NCBI GenBank assembly: GCA_029239415.1
Contig: JAQZAY010000254.1
Span: forward strand, 1-5,560
Direction of reading: 5' to 3'
DNA: 5,560 bases
Source of the DNA: Pseudomonas sp.
Lineage (GTDB): Bacteria > Pseudomonadota > Gammaproteobacteria > Pseudomonadales > Pseudomonadaceae
Positions 1-5,560 of the stretch are shown one piece after another. Position 1 is the first letter of the stretch. Each line of letters opens with the position of its first letter. Position numbers and translations under genes: made by a program. Below the pieces are notes generated by a model. That model saw only the letters and a list, made by a program, of their open reading frames with translations, was not told the origin of the DNA and did no database searches.

Positions 1-1
1 G

Positions 2-77
2 CCACTTCCTGCACTGCCTGAAACACTCAACTCGTTGATTCTCAAGGAGTTTTGCGTTCCAACTACGCTGGAAGTGG
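2..77 (-). other. 5' leader of the leftward transcript, closed by an 8-bp inverted repeat
   Basis: The predicted transcript begins at about base 76. Its first bases, CCACTTCC (77-70 on the minus strand), are exactly complementary to GGAAGTGG at bases 9-2, so the 5' end could pair with sequence about 65 nt downstream. Nested inside are TTCCA/TGGAA (73-69 with 61-57) and a short AACTC/GAGTT pair. No convincing start codon with a ribosome binding site is visible, which fits a structured leader of a stable RNA better than a coding mRNA leader. The leader continues past the window edge, and no anti-termination boxA is recognisable in the part present. Confidence 0.45.
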
Positions 78-82
78 GGCGC

Positions 83-128
83 ATTATAAGGGGATTCGAA
101 ACCCCGTCAACCCTTTATTTCAATAAAG
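83..128 (-). promoter_or_regulatory. Strong stable-RNA-type sigma70 promoter reading left out of the window
   Basis: On the minus strand a -35 TTGACG (bases 110-105) and a perfect -10 TATAAT (bases 88-83) are separated by 16 bp. Just upstream, bases 128-113 are A/T-rich, at the position of an UP element. Just downstream comes GCGCCCC, a GC-rich discriminator of the kind found at rRNA and tRNA promoters under stringent control. Transcription would start near base 76 and run left off the window. The architecture suggests an rRNA or tRNA operon, but no mature RNA sequence lies inside the window. A ribosomal-protein or other growth-linked gene is an alternative. The promoter itself is seen directly; the identity of its target is inferred. 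Confidence 0.8.
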
Positions 129-140
129 TTCGATATAGGC

Positions 141-168
141 AAAAAGGCGGCCAGAAAGGGCGCCTTTC
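141..168 (-). terminator. Intrinsic terminator after mmsA
   Basis: On the minus strand, AAAGGCG (bases 167-161 region) pairs with CGCCTTT (bases 149-143) around an 11-nt loop, and the right arm runs into a TTTTT tract (bases 145-141). It begins 13 bases after the mmsA stop codon. It would end the bauA-mmsA transcript and separate it from the same-direction stable-RNA promoter a few tens of bases further on. On the plus strand the hairpin is followed only by TTT, so it is mainly a minus-strand terminator. Confidence 0.8.
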
Positions 169-180
169 CAGCATCGCCAA

Positions 181-1674
<1,494 letters not shown>

Positions 1675-1700
1675 GCAGAACTCCATATAAAGAGGATCAG

Positions 1701-1724
1701 GCAGGCGCGCCCACGCACGCCTGC
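1701..1724 (-). promoter_or_regulatory. GC-rich hairpin between bauA and mmsA
   Basis: Bases 1701-1710 and 1715-1724 form a 10-bp inverted repeat around a 4-base loop. One position (1708/1717) is a G-U wobble in minus-strand RNA but a C-A mismatch in plus-strand RNA, so the structure is better formed in the bauA-mmsA message. No T-tract follows it on the minus strand (the next bases are CTGATCCTCTTTAT), so it is not a standard terminator. It may be a partial attenuator, an mRNA-stability element or a processing site that sets the ratio of the two products. The hairpin is seen directly; its role is inferred. Confidence 0.5.
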
Positions 1725-1741
1725 AGACGAAATCAGGGAAA

Positions 1742-3088
1742 TCAGTCGATCTGGTTCAGCGCCTCGCCGACCGCATCGAACAGGCGATCGAGTTCTTGCG
1801 GCTGGGTATTGAAGGTCGGCCCGAACTGCAGGGTGTCGCCACCGAAGCGAACATAGAAGCCAGCTTGCCAGAGCTTCATCGCCGCCTCATACGGACGCAC
1901 GATGGCGTCACCGTCGCGTGGCGCGATCTGGATCGCGCCGGCCAGGCCGTAGTTGCGGATGTCGATGACATTCTTGGTGCCCTTGATCCCGTGCAGCACG
2001 TTTTCAAAGTGAGGCGCCAGCTCGGCAGCCGATTGCACCAGGTTCTCTTTGTGCAGCAAGTCCAGCGCAGCGAGGCCAGCGGCGCAGGCCACAGGGTGCG
2101 CCGAATAGGTGTAGCCGTGGGGGAACTCGACCGCGTACTCGGGCGTGGGCTGGCTCATGAAGGTCTGGTAGATCTCGGTGCTGGCGATCACCGCGCCCAT
2201 CGGGATGGCCCCATTGGTCACCTGCTTGGCGATGCACATCAGGTCTGGAGTCACGCCGAACGCCTCGGCACCGGTCATGGCACCCATGCGGCCGAAGCCT
2301 GTGATCACTTCGTCGAAGATCAGCAGGATATTGTGCTGGTCGCAGATCTCGCGCAGGCGCTTCAGGTAGCCCTTGGGCGGCGGCAGCACACCCGCGGAGC
2401 CTGCCAGCGGCTCGACGATCAGCGCCGCGATGTTCGACGCATCGTGCAGCTCGATCAGCTTGAGCATCTCATCGGCCAGGGCGATGCCGCCCTCCTCCGG
2501 CATGCCTCTGGTGAAGGCATTACCCGGCAGCACGGTGTGCGGCAGGTGGTCGACATCCAATAGCTGGCCGAACATCTTGCGGTTGCCGTTGACGCCACCG
2601 AGGCTGGTACCCGCGATGTTCACGCCGTGGTAACCCCGGGCGCGGCCGATCAGCTTGGTCTTGGTGGCCTGGCCCTTCAGGCGCCAGTAGGCACGCACCA
2701 TCTTGACCGCGGTATCGGCGCACTCGGAGCCGGAGTTGGTATAGAAGACGTGATTGAGATTGCCGGGCGTCAGCTCGGTGATCTTCTCGGCCAGCTGGAA
2801 CGACAGCGGGTGGCCGAACTGGAAAGCCGGGGAGTAATCCAGCACGCCCAGCTGACGAGCGACGGCTTCCTGGATTTCCTTGCGGGTATGCCCGGCGCCG
2901 CAGGTCCACAGCCCGGACAGCGCATCGAAGACCCTGCGCCCCTTGTCGTCGACCAGGTAGCTGCCATCGGCCGCCACGATCAGCCGCGGATCACGATGAA
3001 AATTGCGGTTGGCGGTGTAGGGCATCCAGTGGGCATCAAGCTTGAGCTGGCTGGCGATACCTGCGTGAGCGGGCTCGGGCATGTTCAT
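1742..3088 (-). CDS. bauA: Beta-alanine:pyruvate (omega-amino acid) aminotransferase
   Basis: A 448-residue class III, fold-type I PLP aminotransferase of the cytosol. It transfers the amino group of beta-alanine and other omega-amino acids to pyruvate, giving malonate semialdehyde and L-alanine. The sequence matches, as I remember it, the P. putida omega-amino acid:pyruvate aminotransferase of known structure almost throughout, including length and numbering. Key residues are Lys288 in CIAKQVTNGA (Schiff-base lysine), Asp259 in IFDEVITGFGR (pyridine nitrogen), Ser119-Gly120-Ser121 (phosphate cup), Tyr153 in RGYHG (ring stacking), Thr327 in HGYTYSAHP (phosphate, from the partner subunit), and the substrate-pocket residues Trp61 and Arg414. 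The start at 3088 has a GAGGA Shine-Dalgarno 8 nt upstream; the next ATG, two codons in, is placed worse. It is the first gene of the leftward unit with mmsA, and it is divergent from a LysR-type gene, the same arrangement as bauR-bauA in P. aeruginosa beta-alanine catabolism. No damage or missing residues seen. Confidence 0.95.
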   Translation of the reverse strand: MNMPEPAHAGIASQLKLDAHWMPYTANRNFHRDPRLIVAADGSYLVDDKGRRVFDALSGLWTCGAGHTRKEIQEAVARQLGVLDYSPAFQFGHPLSFQLAEKITELTPGNLNHVFYTNSGSECADTAVKMVRAYWRLKGQATKTKLIGRARGYHGVNIAGTSLGGVNGNRKMFGQLLDVDHLPHTVLPGNAFTRGMPEEGGIALADEMLKLIELHDASNIAALIVEPLAGSAGVLPPPKGYLKRLREICDQHNILLIFDEVITGFGRMGAMTGAEAFGVTPDLMCIAKQVTNGAIPMGAVIASTEIYQTFMSQPTPEYAVEFPHGYTYSAHPVACAAGLAALDLLHKENLVQSAAELAPHFENVLHGIKGTKNVIDIRNYGLAGAIQIAPRDGDAIVRPYEAAMKLWQAGFYVRFGGDTLQFGPTFNTQPQELDRLFDAVGEALNQID

Positions 3089-3206
3089 CGGGCGATTCCT
3101 CGTGAAACGATTAGGCAGCGATGGGTGTTGTTGCGGCTACGTTGTCATGGGGATAAAGTTTGAAAAATCCTGCTCTTCTAATCTTCAGTCAGCTGCGGAC
3201 TAAACA
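3089..3206. promoter_or_regulatory. bauR: Divergent control region between bauA and the LysR-type gene
   Basis: These 118 bp must carry the promoters of bauA (left) and the regulator gene (right), the usual layout for a LysR-type regulator and its target. Two partial dyads are visible. GGAT-N12-ATCC at 3151-3170 lies 63-82 bp upstream of the bauA start codon, a reasonable place for an activator site, but its spacing is one base off the T-N11-A rule. TCAGTC-N7-GACTAA at 3185-3203 (one mismatch) abuts the regulator's start codon and could serve autoregulation. A -10-like TCTAAT at 3177-3182 points right without a good -35. TTGTTG (3128-3133) with GATAAA (3152-3157), 18 bp apart, is an alternative rightward pair. 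I see no convincing -35/-10 for bauA, consistent with activator dependence. The region is certain by position; the individual sites are weak. Confidence 0.55.
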
Positions 3207-4124
3207 ATGAGTCGTCGTCCCGATCCTCTCGCGCAAGTCAGCGATTTCGATATCCGCCTGTTGAAGATCTACCGCAGTGTGGTCGAGTCCGGCGGCTTCT
3301 CGGCGGCGGAGAACGTGCTGGGCATTGGCCGTTCGGCCATCAGCCAGCAAATGAGCGACCTCGAGCAACGCATCGGCCTGCGGCTTTGCCAGCGCGGGCG
3401 TGCGGGGTTCTCGCTGACCGAGGAGGGCCGCGAGGTCTATCATTCGGCCCTGCAGCTGCTCAGTGCCCTCGAAACGTTCCGCACCGAGGTCAACGGCCTG
3501 CATCAGCATCTGCGCGGCGAGTTGAACATCGGCCTGACCGACAACCTGGTGACCTTGCCGCACATGCGCATCACCCATGCCCTGGCCCAGCTCAAGGACC
3601 GCGGCCCGGAGGTGCGCATCCAGATTCGCATGGTCGCCCCGAGCCAGGTCGAGCAGGGCGTGCTCGATGGCAACCTGCACGTTGGCGTGGTGCCGCAGGC
3701 AAGCCTGTTGTCGGGCCTGGAGTACCAGCCGTTGTACAGCGAGCGCTCGCTGCTCTACTGTGCGGTCGGTCATCCGCTGTTCTACGCCGATGACCAGAAG
3801 ATCGACGACGAGCGACTCAACGCGCAGGAGGCGATCGCCCCGACCTTTCGGCTGCCAGCCGACATCCAGGCGCACTACCAGGCCCTGCATTGCACCGCCA
3901 GCGCCTCGGACCGCGAGGGCATGGCGTTTCTCATCCTCACCGGGCGCTACATCGGCTACCTGCCCGACCACTACGCCAACGTCTGGGTCCAGCAAGGCCG
4001 CCTGCGCGCGCTCAAGCCCTCGCAACGCTTCTACGACCTTGGCCTGAGCTGGGTGACGCGCAAAGGCCGCCGGCCCAATCTCGTGCTGGAAAGCTTTCTC
4101 GAAAGCCTCGCCGCCACGCACTAG
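3207..4124 (+). CDS. bauR: LysR-type transcriptional regulator, probable BauR
   Basis: A 305-residue protein with the standard LysR-type layout. The N-terminal winged helix-turn-helix covers about residues 13-70, with the signature FSAAENVLGIGRSAISQQMS at 31-50 followed by DLEQRIGLRLCQR. A linker helix spans about 76-102, and a periplasmic-binding-protein-like effector domain runs from about 105 (GELNIGLTDN) to the end. It is divergent from bauA, with start codons 118 bp apart. In P. aeruginosa the LysR regulator at this position, BauR, activates the bauABCD genes when beta-alanine is present. That role is therefore the best guess here, from context and not from a recognisable ligand motif. 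The Shine-Dalgarno is weak (GGA 7 nt before ATG), and a small dyad at 3185-3203 overlaps the likely transcript start, so negative autoregulation is plausible. The domain assignment is firm; the name is moderate. Confidence 0.9.
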   Translation: MSRRPDPLAQVSDFDIRLLKIYRSVVESGGFSAAENVLGIGRSAISQQMSDLEQRIGLRLCQRGRAGFSLTEEGREVYHSALQLLSALETFRTEVNGLHQHLRGELNIGLTDNLVTLPHMRITHALAQLKDRGPEVRIQIRMVAPSQVEQGVLDGNLHVGVVPQASLLSGLEYQPLYSERSLLYCAVGHPLFYADDQKIDDERLNAQEAIAPTFRLPADIQAHYQALHCTASASDREGMAFLILTGRYIGYLPDHYANVWVQQGRLRALKPSQRFYDLGLSWVTRKGRRPNLVLESFLESLAATH

Positions 4125-4127
4125 GGT

Positions 4128-4179
4128 TTGTTAGTTCGCCGCAGGCAGGTAATCTGTCGCCATTCGTTGTCACCGACAA
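4128..4179 (+). promoter_or_regulatory. Candidate promoter and operator of the TetR-family gene
   Basis: The 69-bp gap between the LysR-type and TetR-type genes contains a weak promoter-like pair, TTGTTA (4128-4133) and TAATCT (4150-4155), 16 bp apart. Immediately downstream is a perfect inverted repeat TTGTC-ACC-GACAA (4167-4179), overlapping the likely transcription start. A short dyad over the start site of a TetR-family gene is the usual position of an autoregulatory operator. It does not resemble the E. coli RutR site (TTGACCA-N2-TGGTCAA). The dyad is seen directly; its use as an operator is inferred, and the gene could also be co-transcribed with the LysR-type gene. Confidence 0.35.
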
Positions 4180-4193
4180 TCCGGAATCCGCCC

Positions 4194-4856
4194 ATGACCC
4201 TTGAAGTCCCTGCGCATCGCATCCTTTCCTCGGGCAAGCCTGCCGGCCGTATTCGTCAGAAAAACGAACAGGCCATCATCCAGGCCGCCGAGGACGAGTT
4301 CGCCAGGCATGGCTTCAAGGGCACCAGCATGAACACCATCGCGCTGAAGGCCGGGCTGCCCAAGGCGAACCTGCACTACTACTTCACCAACAAGCTCGGC
4401 CTGTACATCGCCGTGCTGAGCAACATCATCGAATTGTGGGACAGCACCTTCAACGCCCTGAACGTGGACGACGACCCGGCCCAGGCACTGAGCCAGTACA
4501 TCCGCGCCAAGATGGAGTTTTCCCGGCGCAATCCCCAGGCATCGCGCATATTCGCCATGGAGGTGATCAGCGGCGGGCAGTGCCTGAACAAATACTTCAG
4601 CGCCGACTACCGGGACTGGTTCCGCGGCCGCGCGGCAGTGTTCGAGGCCTGGATGGACGCTGGCAAGATGGACCGGGTGGATCCGGTGCACTTCATCTTC
4701 CTGCTCTGGGGCAGTACCCAGCACTATGCCGACTTCGCCACGCAGATCTGCCAGGTCACTGGCCGCAGCCGCCTGACCAAGCAGGACATGGAGGATGCAA
4801 GCCGCAATCTTATCCACATCATTCTCAAAGGGTGCGGCCTGACCCCGCCCGCCTGA
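4194..4856 (+). CDS. TetR-family regulator, RutR/YcdC-like
   Basis: A 220-residue TetR-type repressor-like protein. The helix-turn-helix lies at about residues 25-70 (EQAIIQAAEDEFARHGFKG, then the recognition part GLPKANLHYYFTNK). The ligand-binding body carries features shared, from memory, with E. coli RutR: LYIAVLSNIIELW (70-82), NPQASRIFAMEVISG (113-127) and GSTQHYADFATQ (173-184). Trp82 corresponds to a Trp in the ligand region of RutR. RutR senses uracil and thymine and controls pyrimidine breakdown and synthesis genes. Since beta-alanine and beta-aminoisobutyrate are products of pyrimidine breakdown and are substrates of the neighbouring BauA, a regulatory link is plausible but not shown. 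I chose ATG 4194, with GGAA 7 nt upstream; an open frame extends upstream to 4128, but its 22 extra residues (MLVRRRQVICRHS...) look non-native and have no Shine-Dalgarno. yigZ follows after 8 bp. Confidence 0.88.
   Translation: MTLEVPAHRILSSGKPAGRIRQKNEQAIIQAAEDEFARHGFKGTSMNTIALKAGLPKANLHYYFTNKLGLYIAVLSNIIELWDSTFNALNVDDDPAQALSQYIRAKMEFSRRNPQASRIFAMEVISGGQCLNKYFSADYRDWFRGRAAVFEAWMDAGKMDRVDPVHFIFLLWGSTQHYADFATQICQVTGRSRLTKQDMEDASRNLIHIILKGCGLTPPA
4810..4818 (+). promoter_or_regulatory. Exact DnaA-box sequence inside the TetR-type gene
   Basis: Bases 4810-4818 read TTATCCACA, the strict DnaA-box consensus. It lies in coding sequence (the Leu-Ile-His-Ile stretch near residue 207), so codon use alone could produce it. 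It is listed because a second exact copy lies about 660 bp downstream in the opposite orientation. The sequence match is certain; DnaA binding is not shown. Confidence 0.3.
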
Positions 4857-4864
4857 CCTGACCT

Positions 4865-5449
4865 ATGCCTTCTACCCTGCTCGACCTGTGCCAATATCGC
4901 GAAGAGATCCGCAAGAGCCGCTTCATCACCCTGGCCGGCCCGATCGCCAGTGCCGCCGAAGCCATGGCATTCATCGAGCGCCACAGTGATCCTGCCGCCA
5001 CCCATAACTGCTGGGCGTGGAAGCTGGGCGGCCAATACCGCAGCAACGACGATGGCGAGCCCGGCGGCACCGCAGGCAGGCCGATTCTCGCTGCCATCGA
5101 GGCGCAAGGCTTCGACCAGGTCGTGGTATTGGTAATCCGCTGGTATGGCGGTATCCAGTTGGGCACGGGCGGCCTGGCACGGGCCTATGGTGGTGGCGCC
5201 AACAAATGCCTGCAGCAGGCGCCAAGGCGCGAACTGGTCGAGCGCAGCGAGTTCACCTGCAGTTGCACCTTCAGCGAACTGGCCTTGCTCAAGCTTCGCC
5301 TGGCAGAGCTCGACGGGCTGGTACTGGACGAACAATTCACCGCTAGCGGCGTCGATCTGTCATTGGCCGTAAGCCTGACGCACCTGGAAGGCTTGCAGCA
5401 GCAATTGGCGGATCTCAGTCGCGGCCGTATCTGCCTTGTCCCCCGTTGA
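4865..5449 (+). CDS. yigZ: YigZ / IMPACT-family (UPF0029) protein
   Basis: A 194-residue cytosolic protein of the conserved YigZ/IMPACT family. The N-terminal IMPACT domain (about 10-115) shows NDDGEPGGTAGRPIL (61-75) and VIRWYGGIQLGTGGLARAY (90-108), the family hallmarks. The C-terminal ferredoxin-like DUF1949 domain covers about 135-190. The length is close to that of the E. coli YigZ protein. The bacterial function is not settled: the eukaryotic relative IMPACT regulates Gcn2 signalling, and structural work on YigZ has suggested RNA or nucleic-acid contact. It starts 8 bp after the TetR-type stop codon, with no recognisable Shine-Dalgarno (the upstream bases are a CCTGACCTGACC repeat), which suggests translational coupling to that gene. 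The family is widespread and its neighbours vary, so I read no role in beta-alanine metabolism from this position. Confidence 0.92.
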   Translation: MPSTLLDLCQYREEIRKSRFITLAGPIASAAEAMAFIERHSDPAATHNCWAWKLGGQYRSNDDGEPGGTAGRPILAAIEAQGFDQVVVLVIRWYGGIQLGTGGLARAYGGGANKCLQQAPRRELVERSEFTCSCTFSELALLKLRLAELDGLVLDEQFTASGVDLSLAVSLTHLEGLQQQLADLSRGRICLVPR

Positions 5450-5454
5450 TGATT

Positions 5455-5473
5455 GCCCACAACTACTGTGGGC
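5455..5473 (+). terminator. yigZ: Hairpin after yigZ, possible weak terminator
   Basis: GCCCACA (5455-5461) and TGTGGGC (5467-5473) form a perfect 7-bp stem with a 5-base loop, starting 6 bases after the yigZ stop codon. The place is right for a terminator of the rightward genes, but the following bases (CTGCCTGTGG) contain no T-tract. It may act as a mRNA 3'-end stabiliser or a Rho-assisted stop instead. The stem is seen directly; terminator function is uncertain. Confidence 0.4.
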
Positions 5474-5478
5474 CTGCC

Positions 5479-5487
5479 TGTGGATAA
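5479..5487 (-). promoter_or_regulatory. Exact intergenic DnaA-box sequence
   Basis: TGTGGATAA on the plus strand is TTATCCACA on the minus strand, the strict DnaA consensus. It sits just after the yigZ 3' hairpin. Two looser 7-of-9 matches flank it: TTGCCCACA at 5453-5461 and TTGACCACA at 5547-5555. There is no A/T-rich unwinding region and no replication gene nearby, so this does not look like an origin. A DnaA titration or regulatory site, or chance, are the options. Confidence 0.4.
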
Positions 5488-5560
5488 GCTTGGGGCATAC
5501 CTCCGTAAGCCTTTGCCTACATGGCCTGCAGAAGACTGATCATATTTTGACCACAATTTG

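Larger units (their letters stand above)
5450..5560. other. Non-coding 3' flank of yigZ
   Basis: These 111 bases follow the yigZ stop codon and reach the window edge. They hold the hairpin at 5455-5473, the exact DnaA box at 5479-5487, and near the edge a TTGACCACA sequence (5547-5555), which might be a -35 element (TTGACC) of a gene beginning outside the window. The last 20 bases are noticeably more A/T-rich than the rest, as expected of a promoter region. No open frame here has a believable start. Confidence 0.5.

Noticed and set aside
1675..1686. Upstream in-frame start for mmsA giving four extra residues (MEFC)
   Set aside because: No Shine-Dalgarno precedes it, whereas GGAG is correctly placed for the ATG at 1674, and the GGAG itself lies in the would-be first codons.
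1796..2563. Plus-strand open frame of 255 codons opposite bauA
   Set aside because: Antisense shadow of a conserved aminotransferase; repetitive charged composition and no domain.
3111..3140. Possible sigma54 -24/-12 element in the divergent region
   Set aside because: There is a GG near 3114 and a GC near 3133, but they are not separated by the required 10 bases on either strand.
3189..4121. Minus-strand open frame of 310 codons covering the LysR-type gene
   Set aside because: It mirrors the LysR-type gene almost end to end. The plus-strand protein has a clear helix-turn-helix and effector domain, while the antisense translation resembles no family I know.
4128..4193. Upstream in-frame start for the TetR-type gene adding 22 residues
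   Set aside because: The added sequence does not look like a TetR N-terminus, has no Shine-Dalgarno, and spans the candidate promoter and dyad.
4170..4817. Minus-strand open frame of 215 codons opposite the TetR-type gene
   Set aside because: Antisense shadow; the sense protein is clearly TetR/RutR-like.
5462..5510. Tiny minus-strand frame (about 11 codons) preceded by GGAGGT
   Set aside because: The Shine-Dalgarno-like GGAGGT touches the ATG with almost no spacing, and the frame is too short and overlaps the hairpin and DnaA box.
5450..5560. Replication origin around the DnaA boxes
   Set aside because: Only one exact intergenic box, no A/T-rich unwinding region, and no dnaA, dnaN, gidA or parAB genes in view.

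Overview
The window is a high-GC gammaproteobacterial chromosome segment that reads as Pseudomonas, most likely the P. putida group. The basis is the near-identity, as I recall it, of the encoded aminotransferase to the crystallised P. putida omega-amino acid:pyruvate aminotransferase, together with the GC-rich wobble positions and the gene order. I made this assignment by recognition, not by a database search.

Layout, left to right. Bases 1-128 hold a strong leftward sigma70 promoter of stable-RNA type, with an A/T-rich upstream element, TTGACG-N16-TATAAT and a GC-rich discriminator. It drives a transcript that leaves the window, probably an rRNA or tRNA operon. Bases 141-168 are an intrinsic terminator. 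Bases 181-3088 are a leftward two-gene catabolic unit: bauA, encoding beta-alanine:pyruvate aminotransferase, followed by mmsA/bauC, encoding a CoA-acylating (methyl)malonate-semialdehyde dehydrogenase. A hairpin lies between the two genes. Bases 3089-3206 are a divergent control region. Three rightward genes follow: a LysR-type regulator (probable BauR), a TetR-family regulator with a RutR/YcdC-like body, and a YigZ/IMPACT-family protein. The last 111 bases are non-coding, with a hairpin and a perfect DnaA-box sequence.

How the parts fit. BauA moves the amino group of beta-alanine (and similar omega-amino acids) to pyruvate, giving malonate semialdehyde and alanine. MmsA oxidises and decarboxylates the semialdehyde to acetyl-CoA, or methylmalonate semialdehyde to propionyl-CoA. 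The divergent LysR regulator is the expected beta-alanine-responsive activator. The adjacent RutR-like regulator is suggestive, because beta-alanine and beta-aminoisobutyrate are end products of reductive uracil and thymine breakdown. YigZ is probably a housekeeping passenger.

I see no evidence of a mobile element, CRISPR array, phage or defence system, and no strong candidate for an undescribed system. The points that most deserve a second look are the stable-RNA promoter with its self-complementary leader, the strand-biased bauA-mmsA hairpin, the pairing of a RutR-like regulator with the beta-alanine module, and two exact DnaA-box sequences near the right end.
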